The notes below the pieces were generated by a model, which was not told where the DNA came from, ran no database searches, and saw nothing but the letters and a program-made list of their open reading frames with translations. DNA of 64,000 nucleotides from contig JAPYXD010000598.1 in assembly GCA_030998225.1 (NCBI GenBank), forward strand, positions 291,604 to 355,603, given 5' to 3'. The position numbers were made by a program, and so were the translations under genes. This document shows positions 19,901 to 34,690 of the stretch, piece after piece (within the stretch, counting starts at the first letter, position 1; each line of letters opens with the position of its first letter). The DNA comes from Diplolepis rosae. Its lineage: Eukaryota > Arthropoda > Insecta > Hymenoptera > Diplolepididae.

Positions 19901-22900
19901 AATTTCACCTTTGACGCAACCTTTTTTTATCGCAAAAAGTGTCTGCAGCATAAGCATTTATTACCCCCGAAATATTAAGGATGGTGAGAACTCTCGGAAA
20001 TAATAAAAAAACCACCCCTATTAATAAAGGAATCCAAACTTTCTCGAATTTCACCTTTAACGCAACCTTTTTTATTGAAAAAAGTGTCTGCAGCATAAGC
20101 ATTTATTACACCCCTAAATATTAAGCATGGTGAGAACTCTCGTAAATAATAAAAAAACCACCCCTATTAATAAAAAATCATAACTTTCTCGAATATCACC
20201 TTTAACGCAACCCTTTTTTTATCACAAAAAGTGTCTGCAGCATAAGCATTTATTACCCCCGAAATATTAAGGATGGTGAGAACTCTCGGAAATAATGAAA
20301 AAATCACCCCTATTAATAAAAAATCATAACTTTCTCGAATATCACCTTTGACGCAACCTTTTTCTATCGCAAAAAGTGTCTGAAGCATAAGCATTTATTA
20401 CCTTTGAAATATTAAGGGTGGTAAGAACTCTCGGAAATAATGAAAAAACCACCCCTATTAATAAAGGAATCCAAACTTTCTCGAATTTCACCTTTAACGC
20501 AACCTTTTTTTATCAAAGACAGTGTCTTGAGCATTAGAATTTATTACGCCCGAAATATTAAGGGTGGTAAGGACTCTCCGAAATAATAAAAAAAATCATC
20601 CCTATTAATAAAAAATCCAAACTTTATCGAATTTCACCTTTAACGCTACATTTTTTTATCGCAAAAAGTGTCTGAAGCATAAGCATTTAATACCCCGAAA
20701 TATTAAGGGTGGTAAGAACTCTCGGAAATAATAAAAAAAACCATCCCTATTAATAAAAAATCCAAACTTTCTCGAATATCACCTTTAACGCAACCTTTTT
20801 TTATCGAAAAAAGTGTCTTGAACATAAGCATTCATCGTCTCTGGAATATAAAGGGTGGTAAGATATTTCGGAAATAATGAAAAAACCACCCCTATTAATA
20901 AAAAATCCAAACTTTCTCGAATTTCACCTTTGACGCAACCTTTTTTTATCGCAAAAAGTGTCTGCAGCATAAGCATTTATTACCCCCGAAATATTAAGGA
21001 TGGTGAGAACTCTCGGAAATAATGAAAAAATCACCCCTATTAATAAAAAATCATAACTTTCTCGAATTTCACCTTTAACGCAACCTTTTTTTATTGAAAA
21101 AAGTGTCTGAAGCATAAGAATTTATTGCCCCCCTAAATATTAAGGATGGTGAGAACTCTCGGAAATAATAAAAAAACCACCCCTATTAATAAAAAATCCA
21201 AACTTTCTCGAATTTCACCTTTAACGCAACCTTTTTTTATCGAAAAAAGTATCTTGAACATAAGCATTCATCGTCTCTGGAATATAAAGGGTGTTAAGAA
21301 CTTTCGGAAATAATAAAAAAACCACCCCTATTAATAAAAAATCATAACTTTCTCGAATATCACCTTTAACGCAACCTTTTTTTATCGAAAAAAGTGTCTT
21401 GAACATAAGCATTCATCGTCTCTGGAATATAAAGGGTGGTAATAACTCTCGGAAATAATAAAAAAAATCACCCCTATTAATAAAAAATCCAAACTTTCTC
21501 GAATTTCACCTTTAACGCAACCTTTATTTATCAAAGACAGTGTCTTGAGCATAAGAATTTATTACCCCCCTAAATATTAAGGATGGTGAGAACTCTCGGA
21601 AATAATAAAAAAACCACCCCTACAAATGAAAAAATCCAAACTTTCTCGAATTTCACCTTTAACGCAACCTTTTTTCATCGCAAAAAGTGTCTGATGCATA
21701 AGCATTTATTACCCCCGAAATATTAAGGGTGGTAAGAACTCTCGGAAATAATAAAAAAACCACCCCTATTAATAAAAAATCCAAACTTTCTCGAATATCA
21801 CCTTTAACGCAACCTTTTTTTATCGAAAAAAGTGTCTTGAACATAAGCATTCATCGTCTCTGGAATATAAAGGGTGTTAAGAACTTTCGGAAATAATAAA
21901 AAAACCATCCCTATTAATAAAAAATCCAAACTTTCTCGAATTTCACCTTTGACGCAACCTTTTTTTATCGCAAAAAGTGTCTGCAGCATAAGCATTTATT
22001 ACCCCCGAAATATTAAGGATGGTGAGAACTCTCGGAAATAATAAAAAAACCACCCCTATTAATAAAAAAATCCAAACTTTCTCGAATTTCACCTTTGACG
22101 CAACCTTTTTTTATCGCAAAAAGTGTCTGAAGCATAAGCATTTATTACCCCCGAAATATTAAGGGTGGTAAGAACTCTCGGAAATAATGAAAAAACCACC
22201 CCTATTAATAAAGGAATCCAAACTTTCTCGAATTTCACCTTTAACGCAACCTTTTTTATCGAAAAAAGTGTCTGCAGCATAAGCATTTATTACCCCCGAA
22301 ATATTAAGGATGGTGAGAACTCTCGGAAATAATAAAAAAATCACCCCTATTAATAAAAAATCATAACTTTCTCGAATATCACCTTTAACGCAACCTTTTT
22401 TTATCGAAAAAAGTGTCTTGAACATAAGCATTCATCGTCTCTGGAATATAAAGGGTGTTAAGAACTTTCGGAAATAATAAAAAAACCATCCCTATTAATA
22501 AAAAATCCAAACTTTCTCGAATTTCACCTTTGACGCAACCTTTTTTTATCGCAAAAAGTGTCTGCAGCATAAGCATTTATTACCCCCGAAATATTAAGGA
22601 TGGTGAGAACTCTCGGAAATAATGAAAAAATCACCCCTATTAATAAAAAATCATAACTTTCTCGAATATCACCTTTGACGCAACCTTTTTCTATCGCAAA
22701 AAGTGTCTGAAGCATAAGCATTTATTACCTTTGAAATATTAAGGGTGGTAAGAACTCTCGGAAATAATGAAAAAACCACCCCTATTAATAAAGGAATCCA
22801 AACTTTCTCGAATTTCACCTTTAACGCAACCTTTTTTTATCAAAGACAGTGTCTTGAGCATTAGAATTTATTACGCCCGAAATATTAAGGGTGGTAAGGA

Positions 22901-23170
22901 CTCTCCGAAATAATAAAAAAAATCATCCCTATTAATAAAAAATCCAAACTTTATCGAATTTCACCTTTAACGCTACATTTTTTTATCGCAAAAAGTGTCT
23001 GAAGCATAAGCATTTAATACCCCCGAAATATTAAGGCTGGTAAGAACTCTCGGAAATAATAAAAAAACCACCCCTATTAATAAAAAATCCAAACTTTCTC
23101 GAATATCACCTTTAACGCAACCTTTTTTTATCGAAAAAAGTGTCTGGAACATAAGCATTCATCGTCTCTG
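10960..23170 (+). repeat. Higher-order repeat domain, 15-18 monomers per unit
   Basis: A composite block recurs six times: a unit with acctttgaaat, then a cattagaatttattacgccc unit with aaggactctccg, then a ctttatcg and acgctacat unit with aaggctgg. The marker gcccgaaat falls at 11211, 13840, 16027, 18361, 20548 and 22875. The spacings are 2629, 2187, 2334, 2187 and 2327 bp, that is 18, 15, 16, 15 and 16 monomers. Units of 15 and 16 alternate in the later part. The spacing differences are whole monomers, as expected from unequal exchange within a larger repeating unit. The marker is not found after 23 kb in this exact form. Confidence 0.8.
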
Positions 23171-24599
23171 GAATACAAAGGGTGGTAATAACTCTCGGAA
23201 ATAATGAAAAAACCACCCCTATTAATAAAGAAATCCAAACATTCTCGAATTTCACCTTTAACGCAACCTTTTTTTATTGAAAAAAGTGTCTGGAACATAA
23301 GCATTCATCGTCTCTGGAATATAAAGGGTGGTAAGAACTTTCGGAAATAATAAAAAAACCACCCCTATTAATAAAAAAATCCAAACTTTCTCGAATTTCA
23401 CCTTTGACGCAACCTTTTTTTATCGCAAAAAGTGTCTGAAGCATAAGCATTTATTACCCCCGAAATATTAAGGGTGGTAAGAACTCTCGGAAATAATGAA
23501 AAAACCACCCCTATTAATAAAAAATCATAACTTTCTCGAATATCACCTTTAACGCAACCTTTTTTTATCGCAAAAAGTGTCTGCAGCATAAGCATTTATT
23601 ACCTTTGAAATATTAAGGGTGGTAAGAACTTTCGGAAATAATAAAAAAAATCACCCCTATTAATAAAAAATCATAACTTTCTCGAATATCACCTTTAACG
23701 CAACCTTCTTTTATCGAAAAAAGTGTCTTGAACATAAGCATTCATCGTCTCTGGAATATAAAGGGTAGTAAGAACTTTCGGAAATAATGAAAAAACCACC
23801 CCTATTAATAAAAAAATCCAACCATTCTCGAATTTCACCTTTGACGCAACCTTTTTCTATCGCAAAAAGTGTCTGAAGCATAAGCATTTATTACCCCCGA
23901 AATATTAAGGGTGGTAAGAACTCTCGGAAATAATAAAAAAACCACCCCAATTAATAAAAAAATCCAAACTTTCTCGAATTTCACCTTTAACGCAACCTTT
24001 TTTTATCGCAAAAAGTGTCTGAAGCATAAGCATTTATTACCCCCGAAATATTAAGGGTGGTAAGAACTCTCGGAAATAATAAAAAAAACCATCCCTATTA
24101 ATAAAAAATCCAAACTTTCTCGAATATCACCTTTAACGCAACCTTTTTTTATCGAAAAAAGTGTCTTGAACATAAGCATTCATCGTCTCTGGAATATAAA
24201 GGGTGGTAAGAACTTTCGGAAATAATAAAAAAACCACCCCTTCTAATAAAGAAATCCAAACATTCTCGAATTTCACCTTTAACGCAACCTTTTTTTATCG
24301 AAAAAAGTGTCTGAAGCATAAGCATTTATTACCCCCGAAATATTAAGGGTGGTAAGAACTCTCGGAAATAATGAAAAAACCACCCCTATTAATAAAAAAA
24401 TCCAAACTTTCTCGAATATCACCTTTAACGCAACCTTTTTTTATCGAAAAAAGTGTCTGGAACATAAGCATTCATCGTCTCTGGAATATAAAGGGTGGTA
24501 AGAACTTTCGGAAATAATAAAAAAACCACCCCTATTAATAAAAAAATCCAAACTTTCTCGAATTTCACCTTTAACGCAACCTTTTTTTATCAAAGACAG

Positions 24600-27140
24600 T
24601 GTCTTGAGCATTAGAATTTATGACCACCGAAATATTAAGGGTGGTAAGAACTCTCGGAAATAATGAAAAAACCAAACCGATTAATAAAGGAATCCAAACT
24701 TTCTCGAATATCACCTTTAACGCAACCTTATTTTATCGAGCAAAGTGTCTTGAGCATAAGCATTTAATACCTTTGAAATATTAAGGGTGGTAAGAACTCT
24801 CGGAAATAATAAAAAAACCACCCCTATTAATAAAAAATCCAAACTTTCTCGAATTTCACCTTTAACGCAACCTTTTTTTATCAAAGACAGTGTCTTGAGC
24901 ATTAGAATTTATGACCCCCTAAATATTAAGGATGGTAAGAATTCTCCGAAATAATAAAAAAACCATCCCTATTAATAAAAAATCCAAACTTTATCGAATT
25001 TCACCTTTAACGCTACATTTTTTTATCGCAAAAAGTGTCTGAAGCATAAGCATTTATTACCCCCGAAATATTAAGGCTGGTAAGAACTCTCGGAAATAAT
25101 AAAAAAAACCATCCCTATTAATAAAAAATCCAAACTATCTCGAATATCACCTTTAACGCAACCTTTTTTTATCGAAAAAAGTGTCTGAAGCATAAGCATT
25201 TATTACCCCCGAAATATTAAGGGTGGTAAGAACTCTCGGAAATAATGAAAAAACCACCCCTATTAATAAAGAAATCCAAACTTTCTCGAATTTCACCTTT
25301 AACGCAACCTTTTTTTATTGAAAAAAGTGTTTGAAGCATAAGAATTTATTACCCCCCGAAATATTAAGGATGGTGAAAACTCTCGGAAATAATAAAAAAA
25401 TCACCCCTATTAATAAAAAAATCCAACCATTCTCGAATTTCACCTTTGACGCAACCTTTTTTAATCGCAAAAAGTGTCTGATGCATAAACATTTATTACC
25501 CCCGAAATATTAAGGGTGGTAAGAACTCTCGGAAATAATGAAAAAACCACCCCTATTAATAAAGGAATCCAAACTTTCTCGAATATCACCTTTAACGCAA
25601 CCTTTTTTTATCGCAAAAAGTGTCTTGAGCATAAGCATTTATTACCTTTGAAATATTAAGGGTGGTAAGAACTCTCGGAAATAATAAAAAAACCACCCCT
25701 ATTAATAAAAAATCTTAACTTTCTCGAATATCACCTTTAACGCAACCTTTTTTTATCGAAAAAAGTGTCTTGAACATAAGCATTCATCGTCTCTGGAATA
25801 TAAAGGGTGGTAAGAACTTTCGGAAATAATAAAAAAACCACCCCTATTAATAAAAAAATCCAACCATTCTCGAATTTCACCTTTGACGCAACCTTTTTCT
25901 ATCGCAAAAAGTGTCTGAAGCATAAGCATTTATTACCCCCGAAATATTAAGGGTGGTAAGAACTTTCAGAAATAATAAAAAAACCACCCCAATTAATAAA
26001 AAAATCCAAACTTTCTCGAATTTCACCTTTAACGCAACCTTTTTTTATCGAAAAAAGTGTCTGCAGCATAAGCATTTATTACCCCCGAAATATTAAGGAT
26101 GGTGAGAACTCTCGGAAATAATAAAAAAAATCACCCCTATTAATAAAAAATCATAACTTTCTCGAATATCACCTTTAACGCAACCTTTTTTTATTGAAAA
26201 AAGTGTCTTGAACATAAGCATTCATCGTCTCTGGAATATAAAGGGTGTTAAAAACTTTGGGAAATAATAAAAAAACCACCCCAATTAATAAAAAATCCAA
26301 ACATTATCGAATTTCAACTTTAACGCAACCTTTTTTCATCGAATAAAGTGTCTGAAGCATAAGCATTTATTACCCCCGAAATATTAAGGGTGGTAAGAAC
26401 TTTCAGAAATAATAAAAAAACCACCCCAATTAATAAAAAAATCCAAACTTTCTCGAATTTCACCTTTAACGCAACCTTTTTTTATCGCAAAAAGTGTCTG
26501 GAACATAAGCATTCATCGTCTCTGGAATATAAAGGGTGGTAAGAACTTTCGGAAATAATAAACAAACCATCCCTATTAATAAAAAATCCAAACTTTCTCG
26601 AATTTCACCTTTAACGCAACCTTTTTTTATCAAAGACAGTGTCTTGAGCATTACAATTTATGACCCCCGAAATATTAAGGGTGGTAAGAACTCTTGGAAA
26701 TAATGAAAAAACCACCCCTATTAATAAAGGAATCCAAACTTTCTCGAATATCACCTTTAACGCAACCTTATTTTATCGAGCAAAGTGTCTGAAGCATAAG
26801 CATTTATTACCTTTGAAATGTTAATGGTGGTAAGAACTCTCGGAAATAATAAAAAAACCACCCCTATTAATAAAAAATCCAAACTTTCTCGAATTTCACC
26901 TTTAACGCAACGTTTTTTTATCAAAGAAAGTGTCTTGAGCATAAGAAATTATGACCCCCTAAATATTAAGGGTGGTAAGAATTCTCCGAAATAATAAAAA
27001 AAACCATCCCTATTAATAAAAAATCCAAACTTTATCGAATTTCACCTTTAACGCAACATTTTTTTATCGCAAAAAGTGTCTGAAGCATAAGCATGTATTA
27101 CCTCCGAAATATTAAGGCTGGTAAGAACTCTCGGAAATAA
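24600..27140 (+). repeat. Higher-order block with the tattttatcgagcaaag marker
   Basis: The marker tattttatcgagcaaag occurs at 24729 and 26769, 2040 bp apart (14 monomers), each preceded by a cattagaattta/cattacaattta tgacc unit two positions upstream and followed by similar units. The same marker returns at 35951, 54755, 59127 and 62917. The last three are spaced 4372 and 3790 bp, 30 and 26 monomers. The shared order of neighbours indicates that these are scattered copies of one ancestral block. Confidence 0.7.
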
Positions 27141-29499
27141 TAAAAAAAACCATCCCTATTAATAAAAAATCCAAACTTTCTCGAATATCACCTTTAACGC
27201 AACCTTTTTTTATCGAAAAAAGTGTCTGAAGCATAAGCATTTATTACCCCCGAAATATTAAGGGTGGTAAGAACTCTCGGAAATAATGAAAAAACCACCC
27301 CTATTAATAAAGAAATCCAAACTTTCTCGAATTTCACCTTTAACGCAACCTTTTTTTATTGAAAAAAGTGTCTGAAGCATAAGAATTTATTACCCCCCGA
27401 AATATTAAGGATGGTGAAAACTCTCGGAAATAATAAAAAAATCACCCCTATTAATAAAGGAATACAAACTTTCTCGAATTTCACCTTTAACGCAACCTTT
27501 TTTTATCGCAAAAAGTGTCTTGAGCATAAGCATTTATTACCTTTGAAATATTAAGGATGGTGAAAACTCTCGGAAATAATAAAAAAAATCACCCCTATTA
27601 ATAAAAAATCATAACTTTCTCGAATATCACCTTTAACGCAACCTTCTTTTATCGAAAAAAGTGTCTTGAACATAAGCATTCATCGTCTCTGGAATATAAA
27701 GGGTAGTAAGAACTTTCGGAAATAATAAAAAAACCATCCCTATTAATAAAAAATCCAAACTTTCTCGAATTTCACCTTTGACGCAACCTTTTTTTATCGC
27801 AAAAAGTGTCTGCAGCATAAGCATTTATTACCCCCGAAATATTAAGGATGGTGAGAACTCTCGGAAATAATAAAAAAATCACCCCTATTAATAAAAAATC
27901 CAAACTTTCTCGAATTTCACCTTTAACGCAACCTTTTTTTATCAAAGACAGTGTCTTGAACATAAGCATTCATCGTCTCTGGAATATAAAGGGTGTTAAG
28001 AACTTTCGGAAATAATAAAAAAACCACCCCAATTAATAAAAAAATCCAAACTTTCTCGAATTTCACCTTTAACGCAACCTTTTTTTATCGAAAAAAGTGT
28101 CTTGAACATAAGCATTCATCGTCTCTGGAATATAAAGGGTGTTAAGAACTTTCGGAAATAATGAAAAAACCACCCCTATTAATAAAGATATCCAAACTTT
28201 CTCGAATTTCACCTTTAACGCAACCTTTTTTTATCGAAAAAAGTATCTTGAACATAAGCATTCATCGTCTCTGGAATATAAAGGGTGTTAAGAACTTTCG
28301 GAAATAATAAAAAAACCACCCCAATTAATAAAAAATCCAAACTTTCTCGAATTTCACCTTTGACGCAACCTTTTTTTATCGCAAAAAGTGTCTGCAGCAT
28401 AAGCATTTATTACCCCCGAAATATTAAGGGTGGTGATAACTCTCGGAAATAATGAAAAAACCACCCCTATTAATAAAAAATCCAAACTTTCTCGAATTTC
28501 ACCTTTAACGCAACCTTTTTTTATCGAAAAAAGTGTCTGCAGCATAAGCATTTATTACCCCCGAAATATTAAGGATGGTGAGAACTCTCGGAAATAATAA
28601 AAAAATCACCCCTATTAATAAAAAATCATAACTTTCTCGAATATCACCTTTGACGCAACCTTTTTCTATCGCAAAAAGTGTCTGAAGCATAAGCATTTAT
28701 TACCCCCGAAATATTAAGGGTGGTAAGAACTCTCGGAAATAATGAAAAAACCACCCCTATTAATAAAAAATCATAACTTTCTCGAATATCACCTTTAACG
28801 CAACCTTTTTCTATCGCTATAAGTGTCTTCAGCATATGCATTTATTACCTTTGAAATATTAAGGGTGGTAAGAACTTTCGGAAATAATAAAAAAAATCAC
28901 CCCTATTAATAAAAAATCCAAACTTTCTCGAATTTCACCTTTAACGCAACCTTTTTTTATCGAAAAAAGTGTCTTGAACATAAGCATTCATCGTCTCTGG
29001 AATATAAAGGGTGGTAAGAACTTTCGGAAATAATAAAAAAACCACCCCTATTAATAAAAAAATCCAACCATTCTCGAATTTCACCTTTGACGCAACCTTT
29101 TTCTATCGCAAAAAGTGTCTGAAGCATAAGCATTTATTACCCCCGAAATATTAAGGGTGGTAAGAACTCTCGGAAATAATGAAAAAACCACCCCTATTAA
29201 TAAAGGAATCCAAACTTTCTCGAATTTCACCTTTAACGCAACCTTTTTTTATTGAAAAAAGTGTCTGAAGCATAAGAATTTATTACCCCCCTAAATATTA
29301 AGGATGGTGAGAACTCTCGGAAATAATAAAAAAACCACCCCTATTAATAAAAAATCCAAACTTTCTCGCATTTCACCTTTAACGCAACCTTTTTTTATCA
29401 AAGACAGTGTCTTGAACATAAGCATTCATCGTCTCTGGAATATAAAGGGTGGTAAGAACTTTCGGAAATTATAAAAAAACCACCCCTATTAATAAAAAA

Positions 29500-30320
29500 A
29501 TCCAAACTTTCTGGAATTTCACCTTTAACGCAACCTTTTTTTATCGAAAAAAGTGTCTGCAGCATAAGCATTTATTACCCCCGAAATATTAAGGGTGGTA
29601 AGAACTCTCGGAAATAATGAAAAAACCACCCCTATTAATAAACAACTCCAACCTGTCTCGAATTTCACCTTTAACGCAACCTTTTTTTATTGAAAGAAGT
29701 GTCTGAAGCATAAGAATTTATTACCCCCCGAAATATTAAGGATGGTGAAAACTCTCGGAAATAATAAAAAAATCACCCCTATTAATAAAAAATCATAACT
29801 TTCTCGAATATCACCTTTAACGCAACCTTTTTTTATCGAAAAAAGTGTCTTGAACATAAGCATTCATCGTCTCTGGAATATAAAGGGTGTTAAGAACTTT
29901 CGGAAATAATGAAAAAACCACCCCTATTAATAAAGATATCCAAACTTTCTCGAATTTCACCTTTAACGCAACCTTTTTTTATCGAAAAAAGTATCTTGAA
30001 CATAAGCATTCATCGTCTCTGGAATATAAAGGGTGTTAAGAACTTTCGGAAATAATAAAAAAACCACCCCAATTAATAAAAAAATCCAAACTGTCTCGAA
30101 TTTCACCTTTAACGCAACCTTTTTTTATCGAAAAAAGTGTCTGCAGCATAAGCATTTATTACCCCCGAAATATTAAGGGTGGTAAGAACTCTCGGAAATA
30201 ATGAAGAAACCACCCCTATTAATAAAGAAATCCAAACTTTCTCGAATTTCACCTTTAACGCAACCTTTTTTTATCGAAAAAAGTGTCTTGAACATAAGCA
30301 TTCATCGTCTCTGGAATATA
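29500..30320 (+). repeat. Sub-block repeated 4225-4226 bp downstream
   Basis: The rare variants ctttctggaatttcacc (29511 and 33737) and aatgaagaaacc (30203 and 34428) recur at a distance of 4225-4226 bp, which is 29 monomers, with the same subtype order between them. This is a smaller duplication nested within the larger one. Confidence 0.7.
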
Positions 30321-31269
30321 AAGGGTGTTAAGAACTTTCAGAAATAATAAAAAAACCACCCCAATTAATAAAAAAATCCAAACTTTCTCGAATTTCACCT
30401 TTAACGCAACCTTTTTTTATCGCAAAAAGTGTCTGAAGCATAAGCATTTATTACCCCCGAAATATTAAGGGTGGTAAGAACTTTCAGAAATAATAAAAAA
30501 ACCACCCCAATTAATAAAAAAATCCAAACTTTCTCGAATTTCACCTTTAACGCAACCTTTTTTTATTGAAAAAAGTGTCTGAAGCATAAGCATTTATTAC
30601 CCCCGAAATATTAAGGGTGGTAAGAACTCTCGGAAATAATGAAAAAACCACCCCTATTAATAAAGGAATACAAACTTTCTCGAATTTCACCTTTAACGCA
30701 ACCTTTTTTATTGAAAAAAGTGTCTTGAACATAAGCATTCATCGTCTCTGGAATATAAAGGGTGGTAAGAACTTTCGGAAATAATAAAAAAAACACCCCT
30801 ATTAATAAAAAAATCCAAACTTTCTCGAATTTCACCTTTAACGCAACCTTTTTTTATTGAAAAAAGTGTCTGAAGCATAAGAATTTATTACCCCCCTAAA
30901 TATTAAGGATGGTGAGAACTCTCGGAAATAATAAAAAAACCACCCCTATTAATAAAGGAATCCAAACTTTCTCGAATTTCACCTTTAACGCAACCTTTTT
31001 TATTGAAAAAAGTGTCTTGAACATAAGCATTCATCGTCTCTGGAATATAAAGGGTGGTAAGAACTTTCGGAAATAATAAAAAAACCACCCCTATTAATAA
31101 AAAAATCCAACCATTCTCGAATTTCACCTTTGACGCAACCTTTTTCTATCGCAAAAAGTGTCTGAAGCATAAGAATTTATTACCCCCCTAAATATTAAGG
31201 ATGGTGAGAACTCTCGGAAATAATGAAAAAACCACCCCTATTAATAAAAAATCAAAACTTTCTCGAATT

Positions 31270-32350
31270 TCACCTTTAACGCAACCTTTTTTTATCAAAG
31301 ACAGTGTCTTGAGCATTAGAATTTATGACCTCCGAAATATTAAGGGTGGTAAGAACTCTCGGAAATAATAAAAAAACCACGCATATTAATAAAAAATCAT
31401 AACTTTCTCGAATATCACCTTTAACGCAACCTTTTTTTATCGAAAAAAGTGTCTTGAACATAAGCATTCATCGTCTCTGGAATATAAAGGGTGGTAAGAA
31501 CTTTCGGAAATAATAAAAAAACCACCCCTACAAATAAAAAAATCCAAACTTTCTCGAATTTCACCTTTAACGCAACCTTTTTTTATCGCAAAAAGTGTCT
31601 GAAGCATAAGCATTTATTACCCCCGAAATATTAAGGGTGGTAAGAATCCACGGAAATAATATAAAAACTATCCCTATTAATAAAAAATCATAACTTTCTC
31701 GAATATCACCTTTAACGCAACCTTTATTTATCAAAGACAGTGTCTTGAGCATAAGAATTTATTACGCCCGAAATATTAAGGGTGGTAAGAATTCTCCGAA
31801 ATAATAAAAAAACCACGCATATTAATAAAAAATTTTAACTTTCTCGAATATCACCTTTAAGGCAACCTTCTTATATCGAAAAAAGTGTCTTGAACATAAG
31901 CATTCATCGTCTCTGGAATATAAAGGGTAGTAAGAACTTTCGGAAATAATAAAAAAACCACCCCTATTAATAAAAAAATCCAACCACTCTCGAATTTCAC
32001 CTTTGACGCAACCTTCTTCTATCGCAAAAAGTGTCTGAAGCATAAGAATTTATTACCCCCGAAATATGAAGGGTGGTAAGAACTCTCGGAAATAATGAAA
32101 AAACCACCCCTATTAATAAAAAATCAAAACTTTCTCGAATTTCACCTTTAACGCAACCTTTTTTTATCAAAGACAGTGTCTTGAGCATTAGAATTTATGA
32201 CCTCCGAAATATTAAGGGTGGTAAGAACTCTCGGAAATAATAAAAAAACCACGCATATTAATAAAAAATCATAACTTTCTCGAATATCACCTTTAACGCA
32301 ACCTTCTTTTATCGAAAAAAGTGTCTTGAACATAAGCATTCATCGTCTCT
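31270..32350 (+). repeat. Three-monomer higher-order block (accacgcatatt marker)
   Basis: The variant accacgcatattaat, in place of accacccctattaat, appears at about 31376, 31813 and 32249, roughly 436 bp or three monomers apart. It marks a local trimeric pattern. Equivalent blocks lie at about 40.6-41.7 kb and 44.0-45.0 kb, with the same trimeric spacing. Confidence 0.75.
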
Positions 32351-34584
32351 GGAATATAAAGGGTGGTAAGAACTTTCGGAAATAATAAAAAAACCACCCC
32401 TATTAATAAAAAAATCCAACCATTCTCGAATTTCACCTTTGACGCAACCTTTTTCTATCGCAAAAAGTGTCTGAAGCATAAGCATTTATTACCCCCGAAA
32501 TATTAAGGGTGGTAAGAACTCTCGGAAATAATGAAAAAACCACCCCTATTAATAAAGGAATCCAAACTTTCTCGAATTTCACCTTTAACGCAACCTTTTT
32601 TTATCGAAAAAAGTGTCTGCAGCATAAGCATTTATTACCCCCGAAATATTAAGGATGGTGAGAACTCTCGGAAATAATAAAAAAACCATCCCTATTAATA
32701 AAAAATCCAAACTTTCTCGAATTTCACCTTTAACGCAACCTTTTTTTATCGCAAAAAGTGTCTGAAGCATAAGCATTTATTACCCCCGAAATATTAAGGG
32801 TGGTAAGAACTCTCGGAAATAATAAAAAAACCACCTCTATTAATAAAAAAATCCAAACTTTCTCGAATTTCACCTTTAACGCAACCTTTTTTTATCGAAA
32901 AAAGTGTCTGAAGCATAAGCATTTATTACCCCCGAAATATTAAGGGTGGTAAGAACTCTCGGAAATAATGAAAAAACCACCCCTATTAATAAAGAAATCC
33001 AAACTTTCTCGAATTTCACCTTTAACGCAACCTTTTTTTATTGAAAAAAGTGTCTGAAGCATAAGAATTTATTACCCCCCGAAATATTAAGGATGGTGAA
33101 AACTCTCGGAAATAATAAAAAAATCACCCCTATTAATAAAAAATCATAACTTTCTCGAATATCACCTTTAACGCAACCTTTTTTTATCGAAAAAAGTGTC
33201 TTGAACATAAGCATTCATCGTCTCTGGAATATAAAGGGTGTTAAGAACTTTCGGAAATAATGAAAAAACCACCCCTATTAATAAAGATATCCAAACTTTC
33301 TCGAATTTCACCTTTAACGCAACCTTTTTTTATCGCAAAAAGTGTCTGAAGCATAAGCATTTATTACCCCCGAAATATTAAGGGTGGTAAGAACTCTCGG
33401 AAATAATGAAGAAACCACCCCTATTAATAAAGGAATCCAAACTTTCTCGAATTTCACCTTTAACGCAACCTTTTTTATTGAAAAAAGTGTCTGCAGCATA
33501 AGAATTTATTACCCCCCTAAATATTAAGGATTGTGAGAACTCTCGGAAATAATAAAAAAACCACCCCTATTAATAAAAAATCCAAACTTTCTCGAATTTC
33601 ACCTTTAACGCAACCTTTTTTTATCAAAGACAGTGTCTTGAACATAAGCATTCATCGTCTCTGGAATATAAAGGGTGGTAAGAACTTTCGGAAATAATAA
33701 AAAAACCACCCCTATTAATAAAAAAATCCAAACTTTCTGGAATTTCACCTTTAACGCAACCTTTTTTTATCGAAAAAAGTGTCTGAAGCATAAGCATTTA
33801 TTACCCCCGAAATATTAAGGGTGGTAAGAACTCTCGGAAATAATGAAAAAACCACCCCTATTAATAAAGAAATCCAAACTTTCTCGAATTTCACCTTTAA
33901 CGCAACCTTTTTTTATTGAAAGAAGTGTCTGAAGCATAAGAATTTATTACCCCCCGAAATATTAAGGATGGTGAAAACTCTCGGAAATAATAAAAAAATC
34001 ACCCCTATTAATAAAAAATCATAACTTTCTCGAATATCACCTTTAACGCAACCTTTTTTTATCGAAAAAAGTGTCTTGAACATAAGCATTCATCGTCTCT
34101 GGAATATAAAGGGTGTTAAGAACTTTCGGAAATAATGAAAAAACCACCCCTATTAATAAAGATATCCAAACTTTCTCGAATTTCACCTTTAACGCAACCT
34201 TTTTTATCGAAAAAAGTATCTTGAACATAAGCATTCATCGTCTCTGGAATATAAAGGGTGTTAAGAACTTTCGGAAATAATAAAAAAACCACCCCAATTA
34301 ATAAAAAAATCCAAACTTTCTCGAATTTCACCTTTAACGCAACCTTTTTTTATCGAAAAAAGTGTCTGCAGCATAAGCATTTATTACCCCCGAAATATTA
34401 AGGGTGGTAAGAACTCTCGGAAATAATGAAGAAACCACCCCTATTAATAAAGAAATCCAAACTTTCTCGAATTTCACCTTTAACGCAACCTTTTTTTATC
34501 GAAAAAAGTGTCTTGAACATAAGCATTCATCGTCTCTGGAATATAAAGGGTGTTAAGAACTTTCGAAAATAATAAAAAAACCAC

Positions 34585-34690
34585 CCCTATTAATAAAAAA
34601 ATACCACCATTCTCGAATAACACCTAATACGCAACAATGTTCTAGCGCAAAAAGTGTCTGAAGCATAAGCATGTATTACCCCCGAAATAT
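34585..34690 (+). repeat. Isolated degenerate monomer
   Basis: Between normal units the sequence reads aataccaccattctcg, cacctaatacgcaaca and atgttctagcgcaaaaag, with several differences from every subtype within one unit. Confidence 0.65.

Larger units (their letters stand above)
28830..32600 (+). repeat. Block duplicated at 38.2-41.9 kb (offset 9327-9328 bp)
   Basis: Diagnostic variants repeat at a constant distance: ggaaattataaaaaaacc (29463 and 38791), gaatccacgg (31644 and 40971) and the accacgcat series. Several short minus-strand frames also repeat at exactly +9328. The offset equals 64 monomers. The order of subtypes is kept over about 3.8 kb. This is a segmental duplication inside the array. 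Its borders are approximate. Confidence 0.75.
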
